13,364 nt of DNA from JAVZGQ01 sp039000685 (lineage in GTDB: Archaea; Aenigmatarchaeota; Aenigmatarchaeia; CG10238-14; SCSR01), in the NCBI GenBank assembly GCA_039000685.1, contig JAWBNW010000017.1:1-13364 (forward strand), in the 5' to 3' direction. Position 1 is the stretch's first letter. Each line of letters begins with the position of its first letter. Positions 6,173 to 12,128 of the stretch are shown one piece after another. The notes under the pieces were generated by a model, which ran no database searches, had not been told where the DNA came from, and worked only from the letters and a program-made list of their open reading frames with translations. Both the position numbers and the translations under genes were made by a program.

Positions 6173-6601
6173 ATGTTAAATGAAGATTTAATTTTGATAC
6201 CTGCTGAAATCAATTTCACCGATCTTTATAACAGGTGTTTTAGAGGTGTGCCAGATCCTAAAAAGAATGTAAAAAGAGGTCAGCCCCATATTGCCTATCT
6301 CGATGAAAAAGGAAACTCGTGTGAAATCTCATTCACTTACATGAAAAAAGCAACTCGTGTGGTTTTTACAATTGGGTTTGCAAGAGAAGACAATTTATAT
6401 AAAGGAAGAATTTCTGACACAGATGTTGCTTTACTTAAAGTAGAAAAAAACAACCTGGAAAATAAATGGAAGGGAGACCTGGAAAAAGCAAAAAATAACC
6501 AAGAGATAAAAGATGTGGTGGAGTCTTTTCTATCTGACATCAACAAAATTAGAGAAGAATTGCACCAACTCTATTCACCTTCAACCAAACCTTCACTCTA
6601 A
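6173..6601 (+). CDS. Hypothetical protein (142 aa)
   Basis: I do not recognise this family. The protein is soluble, lysine-rich and has no signal peptide or membrane span. The N-terminal half (about 1-90) looks like alternating beta strands: PHIAYLDEKG, SCEISFTYM, TRVVFTIGFA. The C-terminal half (about 85-135) is charged and helical with a heptad-like pattern (NLENKWKGDLEKAKNN, VESFLSDINKIREEL), possibly a short coiled coil. A TATA box 23 bases upstream suggests its own leaderless promoter. It is convergent with the histone gene. Confidence 0.7.
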   Translation: MLNEDLILIPAEINFTDLYNRCFRGVPDPKKNVKRGQPHIAYLDEKGNSCEISFTYMKKATRVVFTIGFAREDNLYKGRISDTDVALLKVEKNNLENKWKGDLEKAKNNQEIKDVVESFLSDINKIREELHQLYSPSTKPSL

Positions 6602-6610
6602 ATTTTTTTG
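6602..6610 (+). terminator. T-tract after the 142-aa hypothetical gene
   Basis: Seven T residues follow directly after the stop codon, in the 22-base gap before the convergent histone stop. This is consistent with archaeal U-tract termination; no hairpin is seen. Confidence 0.35.
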
Positions 6611-6623
6611 TTAGAATTGCCCT

Positions 6624-6836
6624 CTATCTTACAGCCATCTGCACATCTTCTCTCCTTACAGTAACACGCTTGGCATGTCTTGCTGCAACCAAAGCATCTA
6701 AAGCAATTTTTTCAGCCATCTCGAGCATGATGTTCTTGAGCTCTACCACGGCTGACTCAGAAACCCTGTCTGCCCCTACTTCTTTCCCTGCTTTCTTCAA
6801 AATCTTCTCCAAAGGGAAAAGTGGAAAGTCTTTCAT
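6624..6836 (-). CDS. Archaeal histone (single histone fold)
   Basis: This is a 70-residue histone-fold protein. The start MKDFPLFPLEKILKKAG matches the usual opening M-x-x-L-P-x-A-P-x-x-R-I-x-x-x-A-G of HMf-type histones, and the end AARHAKRVTVRREDVQMAVR matches the family's A-R-H-A-x-R-x-T-x-x-x-E-D motif. It would dimerise and wrap DNA in archaeal chromatin. A few extra residues (KEVGADRVS) lengthen the first loop. An in-frame ATG lies 18 bases upstream (6854, adding MQIKID), but family alignment favours 6836, and the AT-rich stretch about 25 bases before 6836 could be its TATA box. There is no C-terminal tail. It is divergent from Nob1, with only 18 to 36 bases between starts. Confidence 0.93.
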   Translation of the reverse strand: MKDFPLFPLEKILKKAGKEVGADRVSESAVVELKNIMLEMAEKIALDALVAARHAKRVTVRREDVQMAVR

Positions 6837-6872
6837 ATCAATCTTTATTTGCATTTTTTATTATTTATTGTT

Positions 6873-7343
6873 ATGAGAGCAGTTCTCGACACTTCCGCAA
6901 TAATTTACCTTCAAGATTTTCGAAAGTTCGATGAAATTTTTATTCCTTTTTCGGTGGTAGAAGAAGTCAAAGACAAGCTTTCCAGCATGAAACTTGAAGC
7001 TCTGAAAGCAAGGATAGTAGAGCCTGAAGAAAGTTTTATGGAAGAGGTTAAATTTGTGGCAAAGAAGACAGGAGATTTGGAAAAGCTTTCTCAAACAGAC
7101 ATTCAAGTTCTGGCTTTGGCTAAGCAGGTTGAAGCCACCATAGTTTCAGACGACTACAACATTCAAAATGTGGCAAAGAAGATTGGGATAAAATATCTCC
7201 CCGTATTCAGTAAAGGAATAAAGGAAGTCTATTTCTGGAAGAAATACTGTTCTGCTTGCAAGAAGAAGTTTAAGGATAGCTTGAAGGAATGTCCTGTTTG
7301 TGGGGCTAAGCTTAAAAGAGTGCCAAAAACTCAAGCTAAATGA
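6873..7343 (+). CDS. nob1: rRNA maturation endonuclease Nob1 (PIN domain plus zinc ribbon)
   Basis: From the ATG at 6873 the protein has 156 residues. The PIN nuclease domain (about 1-115) shows D6 in VLDTSAII, E30/E31 in VVEEV, D76 in SQTDIQV and D93/D94 in VSDDYN, the four acidic positions of the metal centre. A zinc ribbon follows: CSAC (126-129) and CPVC (140-143). Nob1 makes the final cut at the 3' end of 16S rRNA in the small subunit precursor. An upstream in-frame ATG (6849) would add eight hydrophobic residues that the family lacks, and it lies inside the histone start region, so 6873 is preferred. The stop overlaps the convergent cysteine-rich protein gene by 8 bases. Confidence 0.95.
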   Translation: MRAVLDTSAIIYLQDFRKFDEIFIPFSVVEEVKDKLSSMKLEALKARIVEPEESFMEEVKFVAKKTGDLEKLSQTDIQVLALAKQVEATIVSDDYNIQNVAKKIGIKYLPVFSKGIKEVYFWKKYCSACKKKFKDSLKECPVCGAKLKRVPKTQAK

Positions 7344-7791
7344 ACCAAAGAATCAATCCGATCAATCCCAAGATTATCAATACTATTCCAACAAATTTGG
7401 CAAGCTTCGCCAGCAAGACCAAAATTACCCCAAAAACCAAAAGCAAAATTGGATTTGGGGCGATGATACTGAAGAACATGCCTTTTATTTTGCTGATTCT
7501 AGATTCTTGCTCTGCAAAAGCTGTCTTATTTGAATACCCCCACTGACATTTGTTACTTATACACTGACAAGTTAAGTTGTAATTTTCTGCTACATAGCAT
7601 TCCTTAAACTCACAAGTTGTGATTGTTCCCTCGCCTAATCTTTCACAAACTTGCCCACTACAACCTCCAGCTTGACAATCAGAGTCTTTCGAGCAAGAGC
7701 CATAAGTCGACCAACCACAAAAAGGTTCAAGAGCCAGGGTTAATTGAGTTAAAACTAGCAGGGCAATTATAACCGTTACTAGCCTTTCCAT
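7336..7791 (-). CDS. Secreted or membrane-anchored cysteine-rich protein (eight-cysteine-cluster-like)
   Basis: This 151-residue protein has an N-terminal signal peptide (about 1-20), an extracellular domain with ten cysteines (25, 33, 39, 44, 49, 60, 65, 75, 77, 82), then two hydrophobic segments (about 108-128 and 131-151). The pattern CGWSTYGSC, DSDC, AGGCSGQVC recalls the archaeal 'eight-cysteine-cluster' proteins, which I know only as a domain of unknown role. The even number suggests disulfides or metal binding outside the cell. NLT (72) and NKT (88) are possible N-glycosylation sites. The tail segments would anchor it in the membrane. A TATA-like element (7811-7820) is centred about 24 bases before the ATG, suggesting a leaderless transcript. 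Confidence 0.85.
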   Translation of the reverse strand: MERLVTVIIALLVLTQLTLALEPFCGWSTYGSCSKDSDCQAGGCSGQVCERLGEGTITTCEFKECYVAENYNLTCQCISNKCQWGYSNKTAFAEQESRISKIKGMFFSIIAPNPILLLVFGVILVLLAKLAKFVGIVLIILGLIGLILWFI

Positions 7792-7810
7792 AATTGGATT
7801 TAAACTTTCT

Positions 7811-7820
7811 TAATATAAAG
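7811..7820 (-). promoter_or_regulatory. TATA box of the cysteine-rich protein gene
   Basis: On the minus strand, CTTTATATTA is centred about 24 bases before the ATG at 7791. The same intergenic stretch holds the divergent promoter for the gene at 7895. Confidence 0.45.
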
Positions 7821-7833
7821 CTGTAGCCTAGAA

Positions 7834-7853
7834 AAGCTTAAAAATATAAGCTT
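7834..7853. promoter_or_regulatory. Inverted repeat overlapping the TATA region of the saccharopine-dehydrogenase-like gene
   Basis: AAGCTTA and TAAGCTT form a perfect 7-bp inverted repeat around a 6-base AAAATA spacer. The spacer and arms contain the only TATA-like sequence (TTAAAAATATAAG) suited to the gene at 7895. It could be an operator or a fortuitous AT-rich palindrome. Confidence 0.35.
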
Positions 7854-7884
7854 AGATTAGTTTCAAAGAATATACAAAAATAAT

Positions 7885-7891
7885 AGGTGAG
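7885..7891 (+). promoter_or_regulatory. Strong ribosome binding site for the gene at 7895
   Basis: AGGTGAG, the best match to the archaeal Shine-Dalgarno sequence in the window, ends three bases before the ATG. It fixes the start and implies a leadered transcript, unlike many neighbours. Confidence 0.7.
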
Positions 7892-7894
7892 AAC

Positions 7895-9097
7895 ATGAAT
7901 ATTCTGGTTTTAGGGTGTGGTGCCATAGGCTCTTCAATAATAAGACTCTTACTCAAAGAGAAATTTGTAGACGAAATTTTCTGCGTGGCAAAAGACAAGA
8001 GAACTGCGAAAGGCTTCTTGCTCCAAAACTTCAAGGATATCGAATTTAGGGTTGCCGATGCTCTTGATTTCAAGAAAATAAAAAGCTTTTTGCAAAAGTC
8101 TGACTTTGTGATAAACGCTTTGCCCAGCTATCTGGAAGTTGGTGGCAGGAATATATTGGTCAACTTGAAGATTTTGGAATCTTGCTTGAAGGTAGGTGCA
8201 AACTACCTTGATTTTGCTTGCTATGGTGATGAGAAGAAGAAAATTGCAGAGCAGCTCTTGATGGCTGAAGAATTTGAAAAAGAGAAGCTATTTGCTCTGA
8301 TAAATGCTGGAATATGCCCAGGCTTTTCCAACCTTCTTGCAAAAGAGGGTAGCGAAGATTTTGATTACTTGGAAAGCATAAAGATAAGGACTTTGGAAGA
8401 TCAGAGAGGCTTGGAATTTGTCTTACCTTGGTCCAGAGAAGGTCTTTTTGATGTCGCTTCTAGGGTCTTGGTCTACAGAAATTACAAGTTCTTCTTCAAG
8501 GAGCCTTTCACAGAAAGGGAGAGCTACGAATATCCTTCTTTCGGGAAAATTTCTTGCTATTTATTAGCTCATGATGAAGTTTACACTTTGCCACACTTCA
8601 TCAAAGTTAGGAATGTTGATGTCAAGGGAGGGGGAAGTGACATAGAAATTTTATTTGCTCTCTACAAACTTGGAATTTTGGAAGATGAGAAAGTTAGAGT
8701 TGGAAAGTTCAGGATTTCACCAAAGAAATTCGTTTATTCCATAGTCAAGGGCACACCAACAACAAAAGAGTTCGTGAAGATAATTGAAAGTGGAATAATA
8801 GAAGATGCTTTTTTTGGTCTATTTGTGGATTGTAAAGGGTATAGAAAGAACAACAGAATTTTGGTCAGGAATTATGTCACTTTTTCTCAAAAGATGATAA
8901 ACAAGAAGCTTTACGGCACAAATTACATTTCTTATCCCACAGCTCTTTCTTCCGTGATTTTCTTGAAATCTGTTCACAAGAGAAGGCTGTATGGAGTTTT
9001 GCCACCAGAGGCTTTGCCTAAACCAGCAAGAAAGAGCTTCTTGAGAGAACTGGAAAGAAAAGACGTGATCTTGAACACAGAGCACAAGAAATTGTAA
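7895..9097 (+). CDS. Saccharopine dehydrogenase family protein
   Basis: This 400-residue oxidoreductase-like protein begins with a Rossmann motif MNILVLGCGAIGSS (GxGxxG at 7-12). The fold continues with VADALD and FVINALPSYL (about 57-62 and 74-83), the usual saccharopine dehydrogenase/carboxynorspermidine synthase pattern. NAGICPGFSNLLA (about 137-149) matches the conserved G-x-x-P-G segment that enters the catalytic domain. Family members join or split saccharopine, carboxynorspermidine or related secondary amines using NAD(P). Which reaction is used cannot be told here. A strong ribosome binding site confirms the start. It is convergent with the 9101-9568 gene, with three bases between stops. 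Confidence 0.88.
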   Translation: MNILVLGCGAIGSSIIRLLLKEKFVDEIFCVAKDKRTAKGFLLQNFKDIEFRVADALDFKKIKSFLQKSDFVINALPSYLEVGGRNILVNLKILESCLKVGANYLDFACYGDEKKKIAEQLLMAEEFEKEKLFALINAGICPGFSNLLAKEGSEDFDYLESIKIRTLEDQRGLEFVLPWSREGLFDVASRVLVYRNYKFFFKEPFTERESYEYPSFGKISCYLLAHDEVYTLPHFIKVRNVDVKGGGSDIEILFALYKLGILEDEKVRVGKFRISPKKFVYSIVKGTPTTKEFVKIIESGIIEDAFFGLFVDCKGYRKNNRILVRNYVTFSQKMINKKLYGTNYISYPTALSSVIFLKSVHKRRLYGVLPPEALPKPARKSFLRELERKDVILNTEHKKL

Positions 9098-9100
9098 AGA

Positions 9101-9568
9101 TTAGAAGAAAATTTTTGATGATGTTGTTATATCTTTTATTATCGCTGCCGGCTCACCTTCTCCAATCTCATGTTCTTCAAAAAGATAATAACTGAGAAAT
9201 ATCGCATTTTTTTCTTTTCTCAGTTGGTCTCTGCAATATCTCACGACCTGTATGTTCACTCCCATGAGCAAACCTTCTATCTTGACTCTGTTTTCATATG
9301 TCAATAATTTGCATTTGATTGCTTGGTTTGGCAATTTTGAAGTAGTTAACTTTTCGAAGAAGGAGGTATCAGTTAACATTAATCTTTCGCCAAGTTTTTC
9401 ATAAAGTGTTTCAAAATAGAAATTTTGAGAAGCTTGAACTATTTCTTCTGTTGATTTGAACACAGAGGCAAGATGTATTTGTGAATTTATTTTGGTCAAG
9501 TCAAGCTCCATAAACAAAAAATTGGTCTTGAAATTTTTTATCGATTCCGTTTTTAATTTTAGCTCCAT
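9101..9568 (-). CDS. Hypothetical protein (155 aa)
   Basis: I do not recognise this family. The protein is soluble, with no signal peptide or membrane segment and two cysteines. The order of predicted strands and helices (KNFKTNFLFMELDLT, then helices around ILQ-like VQASQNFYFETLYEKL, then strands NQAIKCKLLTYENRVKIEGLLMGV) suggests a small alpha/beta protein. Two ATGs are possible. The first (9580) lies only 17 bases from the centre of TATA box TATTTAAA (9593-9600, minus strand); the second (9568, giving MELKLKTES) is 28 bases away, the normal leaderless spacing, so I prefer it. The gene is divergent from TFB, and its TATA box is enclosed by an inverted repeat. Confidence 0.65.
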   Translation of the reverse strand: MELKLKTESIKNFKTNFLFMELDLTKINSQIHLASVFKSTEEIVQASQNFYFETLYEKLGERLMLTDTSFFEKLTTSKLPNQAIKCKLLTYENRVKIEGLLMGVNIQVVRYCRDQLRKEKNAIFLSYYLFEEHEIGEGEPAAIIKDITTSSKIFF

Positions 9569-9585
9569 TTCAAAAGCCATAAAAA

Positions 9586-9607
9586 CGATAACTTTAAATA
9601 CTTATCG
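9586..9607. promoter_or_regulatory. Inverted repeat enclosing a TATA box between the hypothetical gene and TFB
   Basis: CGATAA (9586-9591) and TTATCG (9602-9607) form a perfect inverted repeat around a 10-base spacer that is almost exactly the TATA box (TTTAAATA, 9593-9600). A protein bound here would cover the promoter of the minus-strand gene. It is a candidate operator. Confidence 0.4.
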
Positions 9608-9615
9608 ATATAACA

Positions 9616-9624
9616 TTTTTATAA
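9616..9624 (+). promoter_or_regulatory. TATA box of TFB
   Basis: TTTTTATAA is centred about 41 bases before the TFB ATG, leaving a leader of about 15 bases. That leader contains GTGAT (9651-9655), a ribosome binding site with five bases of spacing. Confidence 0.5.
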
Positions 9625-9660
9625 GTTTTTAATTAAAGTTTCACTAAAGAGTGATGAAAA

Positions 9661-10596
9661 ATGGCAAAAAAGAAAGCAAGAGCAGGTTCAAGATGCCCTG
9701 AGTGTGGTAGCCCTAACCTTATAGAAGACCCTAATCGTGGGGAAATGATTTGCAAGGATTGTGGGCTTGTTTTGAAAGAAGAGATTATAGATACGGGACA
9801 AGAATGGAGAGCTTTTGATTCTGAGCAAATGAGCAGGAGAGCAAGAGGTGGTGCACCTTTAACTTTCACAAAGCACGATAAAGGGATGACAACTGAAATT
9901 GGAAAAGGAGTTGGTGAGCTTTATAAAGTTCCTGCAAAGAAGAGAGCTCAGTACTATAGACTAACAAAATGGCACAAGCGCTTGATAAAATCAAAAGACA
10001 GAAACCTTAGCTTTGCTTTGAGCGAATTGCAAAGAATAGTTTCTTTCTTGAACTTGTCTAAAAGCATTCACGAAAGGATAGCAAGGTACTATGAAGAAGC
10101 TGTTAATAAAGGGCTTGTAAGGGGAAGAAGCATCGAGTCAGTAATAGCAGCTTTGGCTTATGCAGTTTCAAGAGAATTTGGTTCTCCTCGCACGCTTGAT
10201 GAAATTTCAGAAGCTTCTGGTGTTGAGAAAAGGGAGATAGGAAGAACTTATCGTTACATAGCAAGAGAACTTGATGTCAGGATTTTGCCTGCAGATCCAA
10301 TAACTTTTGTTCCTCGTTTCTGCTCAATGCTTGGCTTGAGCGATAGAGTTCAAGCAAAGGCAATCGAAATTTTGAAGAAAGCTAAGAAGTCAGAAATAAC
10401 TTCTGGTAAAGGACCAACTGGAGTGGCAGCAGCTGCAATTTACATTGCTTCTGTTTTGGTTGGTGAAAAAAGGACACAAAGAGAAGTTGCTGACATCGTA
10501 GGTGTTACTGAGGTTACGATCCGTAACAGACAGAAAGAGCTTGTTGAAAAGCTTGGAATAGAAGAGGAAGTTGAGAAGAAAGCTAGGGAAGAGTAG
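9661..10596 (+). CDS. tfb: Transcription initiation factor TFB (TFIIB homologue)
   Basis: This 311-residue protein is a complete TFB. The N-terminal zinc ribbon uses C12/C15 and C31/C34 and recruits RNA polymerase. The B-reader/linker region (GQEWRAFDSEQ to FTKHDKGMTTEIG, about 46-81) follows. Two cyclin-like repeats cover about 105-200 and 205-300. The second ends in a helix-turn-helix, TQREVADIVGVTEVTIRNRQ (about 273-292), which reads the BRE upstream of TATA. It bridges TBP-bound promoters and polymerase. A GTGAT ribosome binding site precedes the start. The last 14 bases overlap the convergent endonuclease-like gene. All key zinc ligands and the linker are present. Confidence 0.97.
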   Translation: MAKKKARAGSRCPECGSPNLIEDPNRGEMICKDCGLVLKEEIIDTGQEWRAFDSEQMSRRARGGAPLTFTKHDKGMTTEIGKGVGELYKVPAKKRAQYYRLTKWHKRLIKSKDRNLSFALSELQRIVSFLNLSKSIHERIARYYEEAVNKGLVRGRSIESVIAALAYAVSREFGSPRTLDEISEASGVEKREIGRTYRYIARELDVRILPADPITFVPRFCSMLGLSDRVQAKAIEILKKAKKSEITSGKGPTGVAAAAIYIASVLVGEKRTQREVADIVGVTEVTIRNRQKELVEKLGIEEEVEKKAREE

Positions 10597-11698
10597 ATTC
10601 TCTTGACTTCAATTTTTCTAAAGCTTCTTCATCTTTTAACAAATTCAACCCCCTTTCTGTGATTTTCCATAATCTTGTTTTGTTTTCAATTTCTCCTCTT
10701 TCTACCAACCCCTGTTTTTCTAAAACATATAGAGCCTCGGTCTTTATTGTAGCTGGAGATCTGTTTAGCAATTTACCCAATTCTTGTCTACTTCTAGATT
10801 TTTCTGATAATAGTTGAAGAACCTTTAACCTCAATTCACCTTTTCTTGATTGTTCTACCTTAAAATTTGACAAACCTATTTTAAAATCCCTTTGTTTTAT
10901 AGATTGTAACGAACATAAATTCCATTTATCCATAATTTTAAAGTTCGATAAACCGGTGATAAGAACACATTCTTGTCCTCTTATTTCCTTGTCTCTATCT
11001 GGAACAATCTGTAGTTTCAATAAAAGCTGTCTAATTAAATCCCTTTCAGATTTTTCTTTAGCCCCTATTGTTATATCTCCGAGTCGTTGTGATTTATAAC
11101 CAAACGAGATATTTCCTTCTGATGCTATAACACCTCTTAAGAAAGCAGCACAAAATCTTGAATTGGAAAATAAAATTTCTTTTAGATTTTCATATACCCA
11201 GAGAATAACCATAGCTAAAAGCCTAGAAGAAATTGATAAGTTTACTATAGGATAATTTGTTTGTCCTAATATTCTTGATTTGAAAAAATTTTTTCTAGGT
11301 ATATTGAAATCTTTAGAAATATTCTTCTCTATTTCTTCTAAATTATTTTTAAGTTTAGGGGGTATCGTTAGAGCTACTCTAAAATGATAAGATTCTATAC
11401 CAAAACATTCCTTAGCAAATTTCAAAAAATATTTCACAAGCTCTAGGTTAGTGTTAGAAAATCCAAAAATCCTATTCTCCCCAGCTTGCAATTTTATTCC
11501 ATCCCCAAATCTTAGCCCCAAACCTTCAAAAAGCAATTCATTTATTTCAATAAATCTCTTGATTACAATCGGCTTAGCATTGCCACCTCTTGCTGAATTT
11601 TTGTCCACAGAAACTTCAATTTTCTCAGAATCAATTTGCTTCCAAAGGATTTTCTTCCCACTAGGCAAATTAGCAGGAAGTAATTTTACAACATCCAC
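10583..11698 (-). CDS. Free-standing LAGLIDADG endonuclease-like protein with C-terminal winged helix
   Basis: This 371-residue protein has two LAGLIDADG-type motifs: FEGLGLRFGDGI (57-68, acidic residue D66) and CAAFLRGVIASEGNI (183-197, acidic E194). An N-terminal region of about 50 residues precedes them. The C-terminus (about 287-352) looks like a winged helix: LKVLQLLSE, a turn, RSRQELGKLLNRSPATIKTEALYVLEKQGLV-type helices, then a wing ending LWKITERG. The fusion could be a homing endonuclease with an extra DNA-binding module or a domesticated regulator. It starts with GTG at 11698 (GTGGATG) with only a weak GGAAAG upstream. It is not inside an intron or intein here. It is convergent with TFB and overlaps it by 14 bases. 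Both acidic motif residues are kept, so nuclease activity is possible. Confidence 0.85.
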   Translation of the reverse strand: MDVVKLLPANLPSGKKILWKQIDSEKIEVSVDKNSARGGNAKPIVIKRFIEINELLFEGLGLRFGDGIKLQAGENRIFGFSNTNLELVKYFLKFAKECFGIESYHFRVALTIPPKLKNNLEEIEKNISKDFNIPRKNFFKSRILGQTNYPIVNLSISSRLLAMVILWVYENLKEILFSNSRFCAAFLRGVIASEGNISFGYKSQRLGDITIGAKEKSERDLIRQLLLKLQIVPDRDKEIRGQECVLITGLSNFKIMDKWNLCSLQSIKQRDFKIGLSNFKVEQSRKGELRLKVLQLLSEKSRSRQELGKLLNRSPATIKTEALYVLEKQGLVERGEIENKTRLWKITERGLNLLKDEEALEKLKSRESTLP

Positions 11699-11779
11699 AA
11701 ATTTCTTTCCATCTCGAATGAACTATCACACCTTTCACCTTTTTTTGAATTGTAAGAAACGTATATGTAGATTTAGAAC

Positions 11780-11794
11780 TCACTCAGTGAGTGA
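11780..11794. promoter_or_regulatory. 15-bp palindrome upstream of the zinc-ribbon gene
   Basis: TCACTCAGTGAGTGA is a perfect 7-bp inverted repeat about a single central G. It ends about 13 bases before the TATA-like TTTTTATC (11808-11815), itself 27 bases ahead of the ATG at 11838. The position fits an operator or activator site just outside the BRE/TATA. The second gene that could use it, on the minus strand, starts about 80 bases away. Confidence 0.5.
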
Positions 11795-11807
11795 AAAAAT
11801 CAAAAAG

Positions 11808-11815
11808 TTTTTATC
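11808..11815 (+). promoter_or_regulatory. TATA box of the zinc-ribbon gene
   Basis: TTTTTATC is centred about 26-27 bases before the ATG at 11838, giving a leaderless transcript. This supports the short reading and argues against extending the gene upstream into the endonuclease-like gene. Confidence 0.5.
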
Positions 11816-11837
11816 TTATCTTTTGTTAAACTTTTTT

Positions 11838-12128
11838 ATGGGATTGTTTGATACTGTGTCAGCACATTTCAAATGTCCTTATTGTGGATACAAAGAAAAA
11901 GAGCATGATTGGCAAACAAAATCTTTGAAATCTGCACTCAAAACTTACAAAGTTGGTGAAATTCTCGCTCTTGAAGATTTTGAAAGCAGGCTGTTGATAA
12001 AAGAAGGTTATTTTGAAATTCACACTGTTTGCAGAAATTGTAAAAAGCCTGTAAGCGCAATGATAGAAGTTAAAGATTCTAGAATAACTGGAAAGATAAA
12101 ATATGAAAAGTTAAAACACAAAAGCTAA
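11838..12128 (+). CDS. Small zinc-ribbon protein (96 aa)
   Basis: This 96-residue protein has two CxxC pairs: CPYCGYKEKEHDW (13-16) and CRNCKK (about 69-72). The long spacing is of the zinc-ribbon/treble-clef kind. Between them lies a region of strands and an acidic patch (VGEILALEDFESRLLIKEGYF). I cannot name the family; a role as a nucleic-acid or protein-binding factor is only a guess. The frame is open far upstream (to 11451) through the opposing gene, but the TATA box 27 bases ahead of ATG 11838 and the lack of any family-like sequence before it support the short start. It overlaps the ZIP transporter by 18 bases tail to tail. Confidence 0.8.
   Translation: MGLFDTVSAHFKCPYCGYKEKEHDWQTKSLKSALKTYKVGEILALEDFESRLLIKEGYFEIHTVCRNCKKPVSAMIEVKDSRITGKIKYEKLKHKS

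Noticed and set aside
1984..7811. Shared 15-mer GGATTTAAACTTTCT near two minus-strand genes (1984-1998 and 7797-7811)
   Set aside because: It could be a common promoter motif, but one exact 15-mer match is not far from what an AT-rich 13-kb window gives by chance, and its spacing to the two starts differs (26 versus about 11 bases).
5239..9097. A lysine pathway linking the LysZ-like kinase and the saccharopine-dehydrogenase-like protein
   Set aside because: They are nearly 2 kb apart with unrelated genes between, in separate transcription units, and belong to different lysine routes; saccharopine-type proteins have many other reactions.
11451..11837. Longer N-terminus for the zinc-ribbon protein
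   Set aside because: It would overlap the opposing gene by about 250 bases, has no family-like sequence, and the TATA box 27 bases before 11838 gives a consistent shorter start.
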